30,155 nucleotides of DNA, taken from the NCBI GenBank assembly GCA_937916345.1, contig CALFUE010000019.1, positions 1 through 30,155 on the forward strand, given 5' to 3'. The notes beneath the pieces were generated by a model. It was not told the DNA's origin. It ran no database searches and saw only the letters and a list, made by a program, of their open reading frames with translations. The position numbers and the translations under genes were made by a program. How positions within the stretch are numbered: the first letter of the stretch is position 1; every line of letters begins with the position of its first letter. This DNA comes from an uncultured bacterium. Its GTDB lineage: Bacteria > Bacillota > Clostridia > Lachnospirales > Lachnospiraceae. Of this stretch, positions 7,527-16,024 are shown piece after piece.

Positions 7527-9416
7527 TCAGCTGTCAATGCCCGACTGTGTCATGATCGGAGCCGCTTCTTCCTTCAGTTCCTCCATATCGGGTATCCTTC
7601 CCACTACATTTTCTGCCAGCCACTTCATGGAAACTATCTCCTCCGGCTTCATCACATCATCCTCCCTGCGGTTGATGACGCCGTCCTGTGAATACAGGAC
7701 ACCGGAGAACGGGTTGAAATCGCCATTTTTGATAGTATCCTTTAATAGATTTACAAGTCTCTTCGTACCGATGGGCAAATGTCTTGAAAAAGCCACATCT
7801 ATCACATCTGCGGACATACCCCACCAGTAGTTCACTCCCTTTTCGGTCTCCTTGTCTTCCTTTTCAAAGGTACCATTCCAGATCTGGCGAAGTATCGCCT
7901 CGTACATCCTGCCCCAGTTCCAGACAGGCATGGCAAGATTCTCGATATCGTCTCCCTCGTGAATCCGATAGAGCCCGAATTTTTTCTGGGGCTTCAAGGG
8001 TATGATGAAATCCTGCCCCGAGATAATATTTATATCGTTGGACGCGAATTCCTCATCCACATTCACACCCTTCATGGTGCTCCACTCGAGAAACACCTTT
8101 ACCCTGGGGTTTACCATCTTTGCGCCAAGGGCGAAGGCATTGATATTTGCGGTCATTCCGTATATGGGATAATCTGCCACATAGCCCACCCGATTGTGAT
8201 GGGAGAGGGCTCCAGCCACGGCACCCATGAGGAATTTTGCCTCGTACATGCGGCCATAATAGGTCCTGACGGACTTGTGGGATGTGTTTAATGAGCAGTT
8301 CAATATCAGCGCCGAGTGCTCTATGGCCTCCTGGAGGGATGCGGTGAGCAGCGGCGGAGAGGTGGTGAATATCACATCACTCCCGCCCTCTATGGACTCA
8401 TTCAAAAACCTGTTGACATTGTCCGGAGTAGCGAAATCGTATTTATTCGTGGTGACAAGATCCGGGAACACCTCCTCGAGATGCCTCCTCCCCAGCTCGT
8501 GTCCGTAGGTCCATGCCGAAGTAGTGGAGGATTTTTCATTAATGAAGGTGACCTTCAGGGGCTTGGGTTTTGCAGTCTTTAGAATAGTACCCACAAGACC
8601 CGGCTTTTTGTCGGCAGTATCGGATGGCTCAAGCTTCAGGGTGGGCGCCTCATCAGGCACGCTGACCTCCGCCGTGGCTCTCGTCACAAGCCCTTTCAGC
8701 TGTCCCAGCTCCATGTCCATAAGCTCCCTGTAATCAAAAAGCTTTAAGAAGCTTAAGAATGCATCGCAGATCTTCACATGATCGGCGTCGGGCATCTTTT
8801 CGCTGTAAATGGAATTAAACCGCGCAAAGACAGTGCGGACATTTGATCTGTCGGCCGTAGTCCAGTGCTCATCGGGTGTCATCCCGAGATACCGCTGGAA
8901 CAGAGCGTAGGATCCGGACTCGCTGAACTCGAAATCATACAGCTGTGAGAGCCTGAAGAAGTCCACAAACTCGTAATAAACCTGATTTTCATCGGATCTG
9001 GGGGGCATGACGCGGATGACATCCGCCAGGATCTCGTTTGCGCCGGTTGCCTTCAGGACACTGACTCTCTTGTTGCCCTCCTCGGCGTAGAACCTGTGCT
9101 TGTATTCATAGGCCTTTACCGCATCCCTGATGCCTTCCTCCTCGTTGGACTTGTAGAGAGCGGTCCACTTTTGGGCGAACTCCGTGTCTTTTGCCATTAT
9201 GGGCATAAAAGCAGAATTAAAGGCGCTCCCCCTGGCTTTTGTCCTGGTTCCCGCCACCATATCCAGCGGGATCGGCATGACGCCGACATTTACCTCAGCG
9301 CCAATGGTTACGCCTTCCTCTTCCAATATTTCGTCGAGCGCAGGAAGCGGACTCTTGTCTTTCCTGGCCTGCTTCACCAGCTTTTCGTATAATGTAACAA
9401 CTTCTCCCGAAGCCAT
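7527..9416 (-). CDS. ParB-like/BMP (Med) domain fusion protein, no signal peptide
   Basis: A 629-residue protein whose C-terminal half (about residue 285 onward) matches the basic membrane protein/Med periplasmic-binding fold: KVTFINEKSS, TTSPPLLTASLQEAI, GRMYEAKFLMGAVAG, RVGYVADYPIYG. Such domains bind nucleosides in BMP/PnrA lipoproteins. The N-terminus has no signal peptide or lipobox. Instead residues 1-260 include a ParB/sulfiredoxin-type stretch around residues 105-125 (YAEEGNKRVSVLKATGA). The protein should stay in the cytoplasm and may be a nucleoside- or ligand-sensing regulator. That is inference; databases usually label such proteins as BMP-family substrate-binding proteins. No permease or ATPase genes are adjacent. 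Confidence 0.75.
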   Translation of the reverse strand: MASGEVVTLYEKLVKQARKDKSPLPALDEILEEEGVTIGAEVNVGVMPIPLDMVAGTRTKARGSAFNSAFMPIMAKDTEFAQKWTALYKSNEEEGIRDAVKAYEYKHRFYAEEGNKRVSVLKATGANEILADVIRVMPPRSDENQVYYEFVDFFRLSQLYDFEFSESGSYALFQRYLGMTPDEHWTTADRSNVRTVFARFNSIYSEKMPDADHVKICDAFLSFLKLFDYRELMDMELGQLKGLVTRATAEVSVPDEAPTLKLEPSDTADKKPGLVGTILKTAKPKPLKVTFINEKSSTTSAWTYGHELGRRHLEEVFPDLVTTNKYDFATPDNVNRFLNESIEGGSDVIFTTSPPLLTASLQEAIEHSALILNCSLNTSHKSVRTYYGRMYEAKFLMGAVAGALSHHNRVGYVADYPIYGMTANINAFALGAKMVNPRVKVFLEWSTMKGVNVDEEFASNDINIISGQDFIIPLKPQKKFGLYRIHEGDDIENLAMPVWNWGRMYEAILRQIWNGTFEKEDKETEKGVNYWWGMSADVIDVAFSRHLPIGTKRLVNLLKDTIKNGDFNPFSGVLYSQDGVINRREDDVMKPEEIVSMKWLAENVVGRIPDMEELKEEAAPIMTQSGIDS

Positions 9417-9439
9417 ATGATTTTCCCTTTCATTCCCTG

Positions 9440-10189
9440 TCAGCCGACGACGGCCGACATATCGTACATTCCCTTTTCCCTGCCGGAGAGAAATACGGCG
9501 GCAGCTAAAGCCCCCTTCGCAAAGAGCGCTCTGGAGTACGCGGTGTGTGAGATTGTTATCACCTCGTCCGTCCCCGCAAAGATCACATCATGATCTCCGA
9601 CAATGGTGCCGCCTCTGACAGCAGATATGCCTATCTCTTTACTGTCTCTCTCTGCGCGTCGTGTGCTCCTGTCGAAAATATATTCATATTTCTTTTCCTC
9701 ATTCATGGCGTCGGCAAGAGCCAGCGCCGTGCCCGAGGGCGCATCCAGCTTTTTATTGTGATGCCTTTCGACTATCTCTATGTCAAAGCCTGCCTTTGAC
9801 AGTACCTCTTCCGCTTCCTTTATGAGCTTCATAATGAGGTTTATGCCCAGGGACATATTCGCGGAGCGAAGAATCGGAATCTCCTCCGACGCCGCGGCCA
9901 CTCTGTCGAGCTGCTCCTGTGACAGACCGGTTGAACACAACACTACCGGAAGCTTGTGAGAGAGCGCGTAATCCAGCAGTCCGTCCACTGCCAGGGCATT
10001 GGAGAAATCCACTATCACATCCGCTTCCACATCGCATTTTTTTATATCGTCATACACAGGGTATTTCTGTTCTACACCCGTGAATTTGTCAACTCCGCAT
10101 ACTATGGTAACCTCGGGATCATTCCCGGCATTTTCGGTAATAATCCTGCCCATACGGCCATTGCAGCCGTGCATCAAAATCTTTGTCAT
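9440..10189 (-). CDS. dapB: 4-hydroxy-tetrahydrodipicolinate reductase
   Basis: NAD(P)H-dependent reductase of the diaminopimelate/lysine pathway, making tetrahydrodipicolinate for peptidoglycan and lysine. The nucleotide-binding N-terminus is MTKILMHGCNGRMGR, with VDFSNALAV after it. The substrate-binding signature is ERHHNKKLDAPSGTA. It has 249 residues, normal for the Firmicutes form. SD AGGAG is six bases before ATG. It follows dapA by 20 bp, placing consecutive pathway steps together. Confidence 0.97.
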   Translation of the reverse strand: MTKILMHGCNGRMGRIITENAGNDPEVTIVCGVDKFTGVEQKYPVYDDIKKCDVEADVIVDFSNALAVDGLLDYALSHKLPVVLCSTGLSQEQLDRVAAASEEIPILRSANMSLGINLIMKLIKEAEEVLSKAGFDIEIVERHHNKKLDAPSGTALALADAMNEEKKYEYIFDRSTRRAERDSKEIGISAVRGGTIVGDHDVIFAGTDEVITISHTAYSRALFAKGALAAAVFLSGREKGMYDMSAVVG

Positions 10190-10209
10190 AAAAAACTCCT
10201 GAAATTATG

Positions 10210-11100
10210 TCAAACCAGTTTCAAGCCGTATTCTGTCATTACTTTTTTCAGATATTCCAGATGGTTTTCTTCCATCTCGCACAGGGGTGAGCGCAGGGGA
10301 CCTGCCTCAAAGCCCATGAGGTTCATGGCTGTCTTTACGGGGATGGGGTTGACCTCGCAAAACAGCGCGTCAACCAGCTCCCTGCCCTTGAGCTGCAGCT
10401 TTATGGCCTCGGCAAATCTGCCTGAAAGAGCGAGTTCGCACATGTCGTGAACATCACGCGGCGCAATATTTGACCATACGGAGATGACTCCGATGGCGCC
10501 TATGGATACAAGCGGAACCACCAGTCCGTCCTCCCCCGAGTAGAGATCCACTTTTCCGTCACAGAGATCCATGGTCTTTAAGCTCTGAGCCATATTTCCG
10601 GTGGCGTCCTTCAGACCCACGATATTTGACTTCGTCTTTGTAAGTGCAGCAACCGTCTCCGGCGCGATATTTACGCCTGTCCGGCCGGGAACATTGTAGA
10701 GTATGATGGGAAGCTTGACGGCGTCCGCGATACTGCTGTAGTGTGACACCAGACCGGCCTGAGTCGCCTTGTTATAATAAGGAGTGACCAGAAGCAGTCC
10801 GTCCGCTCCAGCCTCCTCAGCCTCCTTTGACAGCTGCACGGCGGTGGCTGTGGAGTTTGAGCCCGTACCCGCTATGATGGGGATGCGTCCTGAAGCCATT
10901 TCTACCGCGCGCTCGATGACTATCCTGTGCTCTTCCATGGTGAGGCAGGCGCTCTCACCGGTGGTACCTGCTATGATCACAGCGTCGGGGCCATTGTCCA
11001 CATGGAAGTCGATAAGCTCCGAAAGCTTGTCATAATTAACTGTCCCGTCCTGATTCATGGGGGTGACCAGAGCCACGCCCGCTCCCTTAAAGATGGCCAT
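10210..11100 (-). CDS. dapA: 4-hydroxy-tetrahydrodipicolinate synthase
   Basis: Class I aldolase-type TIM barrel that condenses pyruvate with aspartate semialdehyde. The Schiff-base lysine is Lys164 in VGLKDATGN. Other signatures are GTTGESACLT, YYNKATQAGL and LYNVPGRTGVNI, which carries the proton-relay tyrosine. At 296 residues it is full length. SD GAGAGGAT is about seven bases upstream of the ATG. It lies 13 bp after the adenosyltransferase gene and 20 bp before dapB, so the three are very likely co-transcribed. Confidence 0.97.
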   Translation of the reverse strand: MAIFKGAGVALVTPMNQDGTVNYDKLSELIDFHVDNGPDAVIIAGTTGESACLTMEEHRIVIERAVEMASGRIPIIAGTGSNSTATAVQLSKEAEEAGADGLLLVTPYYNKATQAGLVSHYSSIADAVKLPIILYNVPGRTGVNIAPETVAALTKTKSNIVGLKDATGNMAQSLKTMDLCDGKVDLYSGEDGLVVPLVSIGAIGVISVWSNIAPRDVHDMCELALSGRFAEAIKLQLKGRELVDALFCEVNPIPVKTAMNLMGFEAGPLRSPLCEMEENHLEYLKKVMTEYGLKLV

Positions 11101-11113
11101 TTTAAATCCTCTC

Positions 11114-11593
11114 TCACTTTTCAGATTTGATCATGTATATCTCGTCAGCCAGACCTTTCACAGCCTCGGTTATGTTTCGCCCGGTGAGGATGACATTTAC
11201 CTCCGGGGCTTTCTTTGCGAGTATCTCGGTAAACTCAGATACGCTGACTATACCGGTGTCGATCACTCCAAGAAACTCGTCCAGTATGAGGAGCGAGCAC
11301 TCGCCCGTGATCAGAACCTTTCTGGCAAAGCCGACGGCGTTTCTGATGTTCACTTTTTCTTCTTCTTTGTCTGTGGCAGACAGATCCTCGTACTTCTCGT
11401 CACGCTTCTCGAACTGGAAGATCTTTATTTCCGGCTCGCACTTCTTCATGTATTCTGCCAAAATCGGGTTCTTTCCCTTCAGGAACTGGATGATGAAGAC
11501 ATCTCCTCCGTTTGCCGCCGCCTCCAAAGCCTTTCCCATGGCAGCAGTGGACTTTCCGTGTCCCTCGCCGTAGTATATGCAGATATTGCCCAT
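11114..11593 (-). CDS. Corrinoid adenosyltransferase (CobA/CobO/BtuR family)
   Basis: P-loop protein of 159 residues of the ATP:corrinoid adenosyltransferase family, which transfers the adenosyl group of ATP to cobalt. The P-loop is GEGHGKST (residues 9-16), followed by VFIIQFLKG, the Walker B-like LLILDEFLG and the typical VILTGRN near the C-terminus. It is somewhat shorter than the usual 170-200 residues. No other cobalamin genes lie nearby. It is the first gene after the promoter at 11691-11719 and leads into dapA. SD AGGAGG lies about 12 bases upstream of the ATG. A divergent relative with another role is possible because the P-loop differs from the usual GxGKGKT. Confidence 0.8.
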   Translation of the reverse strand: MGNICIYYGEGHGKSTAAMGKALEAAANGGDVFIIQFLKGKNPILAEYMKKCEPEIKIFQFEKRDEKYEDLSATDKEEEKVNIRNAVGFARKVLITGECSLLILDEFLGVIDTGIVSVSEFTEILAKKAPEVNVILTGRNITEAVKGLADEIYMIKSEK

Positions 11594-11690
11594 CTGATTT
11601 CGTAACCTCCTGCATGTTCATTTGCTGCTCCGCGGCACAAAGCCTTCGGGCAGGCGCTTTTTGATGCACATCATATCCCCAAACCACGAA

Positions 11691-11719
11691 AGTATATCAC
11701 ACCTGTATCTAAATTGCAA
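11691..11719 (-). promoter_or_regulatory. Sigma-A promoter of the adenosyltransferase-dap gene string
   Basis: On the minus strand, TTGCAA (11719-11714) is followed after exactly 17 bases by TATACT (11696-11691), with TGA directly before the -10 (extended -10). Transcription would start near 11684, giving a leader of about 90 nt. The leader has only a small imperfect hairpin (CGCC/GGC type); I see no riboswitch. Confidence 0.7.
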
Positions 11720-11722
11720 ACA

Positions 11723-13078
11723 TCACAGCTTATCCAGTATAAACCGCTTGATACGCGAGAACATGACAAGGGTAAGGACGAGGGACACTCCCTCCGCTAT
11801 GAGAAAAGACCACCATACATTATTCACATTGCCGGTGAGAGACAGAAGCCATGCCGCCGGAATGAGCACCACGATCTGTCGGCCGAGTGATACGATAAGG
11901 GAATAGCTGCTCTTTGAAAACGCCTGAAATACTGAGCCCAGAATAATGGCACAGCCCGCCACCGGGAAATGTATGGCTATGATGCGCAGAGCCGGCACAC
12001 CGATCTCCATCATCTCGTCCGAGGCCGAAAACATCGAGAGCAGCAGCTCCGGCACCGTCTCAAAAACGAGAGTTCCCACTGTCATGATGGACACGGCCAG
12101 TACCAGAGAAAAGCGCAGCGCCTCCTCGATCCTCTCACGCTTCGCGGCGCCGTAATTGTAGGCCAGCACGGGGATCAGACCGCTGTTGAGTCCGAATATA
12201 GGCATAAAGAAGAAGCTCTGAAGCCTGAAATAAACACCGAATACCGCGGTGGCAGTGGTTGAGAAGCCGGCAAGGATCTGGTTCATGAGATAGGTCATGA
12301 TCGATCCTATAGACATCATGAGGATCGATGGCACACCTACCTGATATATCTCCTTTACAGTACTCCCCTCAGGCTTTATTATTCTCCGGAAGGACAGATG
12401 TATCTCCTTATTGAACCTGATATTGAGAATAAGCGCAAGGATTCCCGCTACACTCTGTCCTGCCACAGTAGCAATTGCGGCGCCCGCCACGCCGAGCTTC
12501 GGAAATCCGAAAAGCCCGAAGATCAGCAGGGGATCCATAATAATATTTACGACGGCTCCGGTCAGCTGTGAGACCATTGAAAATATTGTCTTTCCGGTGG
12601 ACTGCAGCAGTCTCTCGCCAGTTACCTGGAGAAAAAGTCCCAGGGAAAAGATACATACTATGGACAGATAATCCTGTCCATACTGCCTGATGACAGTGTC
12701 ACCCGTCTGGCTGCCTATGAATGGTTCCGTCCCAAAGAGTCCTATGACCAAAAAAACAAGGAAGCTGCAAAACGCCAACAGAATACCTGCGTTGGCCGCC
12801 GAGTCAGCCCTGTCAAATTTCTTCGCACCAAGGGATCTGGACAGAAGCGCGTTTATACCGACTCCGGTTCCGCTGGCCACGGCGATCATAAGGTTTTGAA
12901 GGGGGAACGCAAAGGTGACTGCCGCCAGTGCCGCCTCGTCAACCTGGGCCACGAATATGGAATCGACCACATTATAGAGGGCCTGAACCAGCATGGATAT
13001 CATCATAGGCAGGGACATGGAGACGATGAGTGGCTTCACGTCCATCACGCCCATCTTGTTTTCTCTGACTTCACTCAT
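11723..13078 (-). CDS. MATE family multidrug/Na+ exporter
   Basis: A 451-residue, about 12-segment integral membrane protein of the multidrug and toxic compound extrusion family. The opening matches the family: VKPLIVSMSLPMMISMLVQ with YNVVDSIFVAQV, then AFPLQNLMIAVASGTGVG and RSLGAKK; a second-half repeat appears around residues 230-300. The substrate is unknown; such proteins export cationic compounds with Na+ or H+. The SD is weak (AGGTAG). It follows the FNT gene by 13 bp and is the last gene of the transporter unit. Confidence 0.93.
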   Translation of the reverse strand: MSEVRENKMGVMDVKPLIVSMSLPMMISMLVQALYNVVDSIFVAQVDEAALAAVTFAFPLQNLMIAVASGTGVGINALLSRSLGAKKFDRADSAANAGILLAFCSFLVFLVIGLFGTEPFIGSQTGDTVIRQYGQDYLSIVCIFSLGLFLQVTGERLLQSTGKTIFSMVSQLTGAVVNIIMDPLLIFGLFGFPKLGVAGAAIATVAGQSVAGILALILNIRFNKEIHLSFRRIIKPEGSTVKEIYQVGVPSILMMSIGSIMTYLMNQILAGFSTTATAVFGVYFRLQSFFFMPIFGLNSGLIPVLAYNYGAAKRERIEEALRFSLVLAVSIMTVGTLVFETVPELLLSMFSASDEMMEIGVPALRIIAIHFPVAGCAIILGSVFQAFSKSSYSLIVSLGRQIVVLIPAAWLLSLTGNVNNVWWSFLIAEGVSLVLTLVMFSRIKRFILDKL

Positions 13079-13091
13079 TTCTAAAATCTAC

Positions 13092-13871
13092 CTACTTTTT
13101 CAAATATGAAAACCAATAACCTGCCCCCACAACAACAGCTCCGCCGATGATATTTCCGAGGGTAACGGGCAGGAGATTTCCGAGGAGAAATCCTGATATA
13201 CTGAGGTTTCCGGCGTCCGTTCCGTACTCTGCCGCCGCAAAAAAGCCCGCAGGTATGAAATACATGTTTGCAACGCAGTGCTCAAAACCGCAGAGAACAA
13301 ATAAAGTGACCGGAAGGAACAAACCTGTGATCTTTCCCGCCAGTTCCCCGGCTCCAAAGGATATCCAGACCGCGGCGCAGACAAGGATGTTGCAGAAGAT
13401 ACCTCTGATCAGCGCGTCGGTAAAAGACAGCGAACACTTTGCCACGGCCGTATTTACCACGGCGTTCGCGAGTCCCTCAAAGGCCGACAGGCTTCCTCCG
13501 CAGGTAACGCCCAGCGCTACAAGCACACCTCCAAGGAAATTCCCCAGATAAACGATCACCCAGTTTTTTAACATGCCAAAGAGCTTTACCTTTCCCTCCA
13601 AAACAGGGATCAATATCAGGCTGTTTCCCGTAAAGAGCTCTGCTCCGGCGCAGAGCACCATGAGTAGTCCTATGGGGAATACGAGAGCGCCGAGGAGCTT
13701 TCCCGTGGCGGGGTTTTTGGCGTTCAGTGACGCAATCTGGGGGCCGAAGGGTCCCAACGCGATAAATGCGCCCGCAAACACTGCAAGCACAAAGGTTTTT
13801 GATGTTTTTGAAGAAGCCTTGGTCTCTCCGATGCTGATGGCTTTCCCTGCGATCTGAGTAGGTGTGAGCAT
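13092..13871 (-). CDS. Formate/nitrite transporter family channel
   Basis: A 259-residue FNT pentameric channel with six membrane segments. Diagnostic motifs are AELFTGNSLI, RGIFCNILVCAAVW and GFEHCVANMYFIP, which contains the central pore histidine. Substrates in the family are formate, nitrite, hydrosulfide or other small monovalent anions; formate export would suit a mixed-acid fermenter, but this is inference. SD GAGAGG is eight bases before the ATG. The gene is 4 bp after the symporter gene and 13 bp before the MATE gene. Confidence 0.94.
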   Translation of the reverse strand: MLTPTQIAGKAISIGETKASSKTSKTFVLAVFAGAFIALGPFGPQIASLNAKNPATGKLLGALVFPIGLLMVLCAGAELFTGNSLILIPVLEGKVKLFGMLKNWVIVYLGNFLGGVLVALGVTCGGSLSAFEGLANAVVNTAVAKCSLSFTDALIRGIFCNILVCAAVWISFGAGELAGKITGLFLPVTLFVLCGFEHCVANMYFIPAGFFAAAEYGTDAGNLSISGFLLGNLLPVTLGNIIGGAVVVGAGYWFSYLKK

Positions 13872-13875
13872 GATA

Positions 13876-15741
13876 TCAGCCTCTCTTTCTTGCCGCGAGC
13901 TCTTCTGATATCTCTGCCAGCTTCCTGTCGTCCAGTATGTATTTCTTCTTGAAGATCAGGAAAGCTATGATCAAAACAAATATGGGCGCCAGTGTCATGA
14001 CGAGACGGAGACCCAGTACTGATCCGCCCGATACAACCGTGGCTCCGTTTGCCTGAATGCTCTCTATCAGGTTCTCCATTCCTTTTATGAAGCTTCCGTC
14101 AACCGCTGTAACGGTCTGGTCGGAATCGCTGATATTGAACACAGAGAGGCTGATCGCAGCGATGAGTGCTGCCAGTCCGCTGGCCAGCTTTACCACAAAA
14201 GTCTGCATGGAGAATATGACAGACTCGTCACGGCGATTATTCTTTAACTCGCCGTAATCAACCGTATTTGCAAGGAATACGGTAACAATAACATTTAGTA
14301 TTCCTACGGCGCCCATGATGAAGAAGCCGGGCACCAGGAAGGGTCCTACGGTGTTCACGCCCATGAGTGCCATGGCGAGCAATATGATGTAACCTATGAT
14401 CCCCGACGCTATACAAATGTCGAATATCTTCATGGTGTTGAAAAATTTGCGCAGCAGCGGGAAGAACAGCATCATCGCAAGTATCTGGATGCCGCCGGCA
14501 AAGGTGTTGAAGAGTGTGTAATTGCCCTGCCAGTTCGCTCCGCCCAGGTCATACTTGAAAAAGTATATCAGCAGGTTTGAGGTGATGTAGGTTGCGGAAT
14601 TGACCAGAACTATGGTGACGACCATCGCCATCGCCTGATCATTCTGGATTAACGCCCTGAACATCTCCATAACTCCGGCAGTCTTTACGTCAACAGTGGA
14701 TTTTTCTTTAATGCACACGCAGGTGATCAATATGAATACAAAGAATAATACAGCCACAATAAGTGAGAAGTATTTGAAACCGAGGCGCTCGACTTCCTTT
14801 GTAGAGCTGATGGCGGCTGTCACGGTATCTGTCCGGGAAACCTTTTCGAATTCCTCACCGTTTACATATACCACAAGCCATGCTCCCTCATCACTGCCGT
14901 CCGTCACGAAGTCCATATTGTGGTCACCCTCGGTAAACTCGAGTCCTTCGGTCTCTATGGTAAATTTTGAATTGCTCTGGTTGAAGGCGTAAGCTCCGAT
15001 GAGTTCCGACTCCGAAGCCGTCACATACATAGTGATGTCAGCTGAGAAGTTGTCCACCTTTGACACATTTCCGGTGGGGGTATCCGTCTCATCCCTCTCG
15101 ACGAAGGTTACTGCCACGGGCTGTTCCCGGGAAGACCAGGTGTCTGTCACATTGTTCTCGCTGTGTCCAACGGCTGCGGTACCCAGTGCAGATACTGCCA
15201 TGACAGTGACTATAGTAACGATGGCTGAGCCGACGCCTGCGCAGGTGCGTGCCAGCGCCGAGAGGTTCTCCCTCTCCTTACCGCCCTCGGTAAAGGCAGG
15301 AACCATTGACCAGTAGGGGATGTCCATCATGGTGTAGGTGACGCCCCACACGATGTAGAAGATCGCAGCGTACGCCACCAGACCGGCACCGGAAAGATCC
15401 GGGGGACATGAGAACATCAGAAAAAGGATTACGGCGTTTGTAAGCGTTCCAATGAAGAGCCAGGGGCGAAACTTGCCCCAGCGGGTCTTAGTCTTTGCAA
15501 CTATGACACCCATGATAGGATCGTTGAATGCGTCGAAGACACGGGCGATCAGAAGTATGATTCCCATGATCCAGGCTTCGACGCCCAGGATATCCTGATA
15601 GTAGTAGAGGACATAAGACGCGGACAGCATGTAAACCATGTCTTTTCCGACGGCGCCTATGCCGTAAGCGAATTTTTCCCTGCCCCCGAAGGACTTTGCG
15701 CTACCTCCTGCGCGTGATGTCTTCTCGTTGTTTTCAGCCAT
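13876..15741 (-). CDS. GPH-family sugar:cation symporter with a large inserted domain
   Basis: MFS protein of the glycoside-pentoside-hexuronide:cation symporter (MelB-like) family. Signatures are FAYGIGAVGKDMVYML, RVFDAFNDPIMG with the conserved R-x-x-D-x-x-x-D-P set, and TRWGKFRPW. The family is usually about 450-500 residues; this one has 621. The surplus is a soluble stretch at residues 190-318 between segments 5 and 6. With a cytoplasmic N-terminus that loop is external. It is rich in Thr, Ser, Val, Asp and Glu with alternating beta-like pattern. The sugar is unknown. GGGAGG lies upstream of the ATG at normal spacing. It is first in the symporter-FNT-MATE unit, behind a long hairpin-rich leader. 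Confidence 0.9.
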   Translation of the reverse strand: MAENNEKTSRAGGSAKSFGGREKFAYGIGAVGKDMVYMLSASYVLYYYQDILGVEAWIMGIILLIARVFDAFNDPIMGVIVAKTKTRWGKFRPWLFIGTLTNAVILFLMFSCPPDLSGAGLVAYAAIFYIVWGVTYTMMDIPYWSMVPAFTEGGKERENLSALARTCAGVGSAIVTIVTVMAVSALGTAAVGHSENNVTDTWSSREQPVAVTFVERDETDTPTGNVSKVDNFSADITMYVTASESELIGAYAFNQSNSKFTIETEGLEFTEGDHNMDFVTDGSDEGAWLVVYVNGEEFEKVSRTDTVTAAISSTKEVERLGFKYFSLIVAVLFFVFILITCVCIKEKSTVDVKTAGVMEMFRALIQNDQAMAMVVTIVLVNSATYITSNLLIYFFKYDLGGANWQGNYTLFNTFAGGIQILAMMLFFPLLRKFFNTMKIFDICIASGIIGYIILLAMALMGVNTVGPFLVPGFFIMGAVGILNVIVTVFLANTVDYGELKNNRRDESVIFSMQTFVVKLASGLAALIAAISLSVFNISDSDQTVTAVDGSFIKGMENLIESIQANGATVVSGGSVLGLRLVMTLAPIFVLIIAFLIFKKKYILDDRKLAEISEELAARKRG

Positions 15742-15759
15742 TTCGTAAACCTCCCGAAT

Positions 15760-15951
15760 AAAATGATGTCAAGGTCAAAACCTGATATCCGGAGTGTTTC
15801 GCACTTCGTGCTCCCACACTCCTCCCACATTCCGCACTCTCGTGGGCCTTACGCCCCACTTCGTGCTCCATGTGGGGCGGGTCATAAAGTCTCTCCCCCA
15901 CTTTCGTGCAAGCACGAAGTGGGTTCGGACTTTTGACCCTGATATCATATT
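15760..15951. repeat. Palindromic MITE/REP-like intergenic element
   Basis: A 192-bp element bounded by imperfect 21-bp terminal inverted repeats: 15760-15780 (core gatgtcaaggtcaaaa) and 15931-15951 (core ttttgaccctgatatc), 3 mismatches. Inside are three hairpins: 15791-15822 (GGAGTGT/ACACTCC), 15852-15879 (CGCCCCAC/GTGGGGCG), and 15897-15923 (CCCAC-TTTCGTGC/GCACGAA-GTGGG). The last is nested inside GGGTCATAAAGTC (15879-15891) against GACTTTTGACCC (15928-15939). Versions of cacttcgtgc recur in each. There is no ORF. This is typical of non-autonomous palindromic repeats, and it occupies most of the 283-bp gap upstream of the symporter. Confidence 0.75.
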
Positions 15952-15977
15952 ATAATCTGTTTTATGGATTTATTCAA
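15949..15977 (-). promoter_or_regulatory. Sigma-A promoter of the symporter-FNT-MATE unit
   Basis: On the minus strand, TTGAAT (15977-15972), a 17-base spacer, then TATAAT (15954-15949). The start point would be near 15942. The -10 overlaps the end of the palindromic element, so transcription begins inside its terminal repeat and the mRNA leader of about 200 nt contains all three hairpins. Confidence 0.75.
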
Positions 15978-16024
15978 CCGAATTATTCATGGACGATTGT
16001 TACTCCTCAGGTTCTTCAGGTTCC

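Noticed and set aside
11594..11690. Lysine riboswitch or other riboswitch before the dap unit
   Set aside because: The leader is only about 90 nt with one small imperfect hairpin, too short for a lysine riboswitch.
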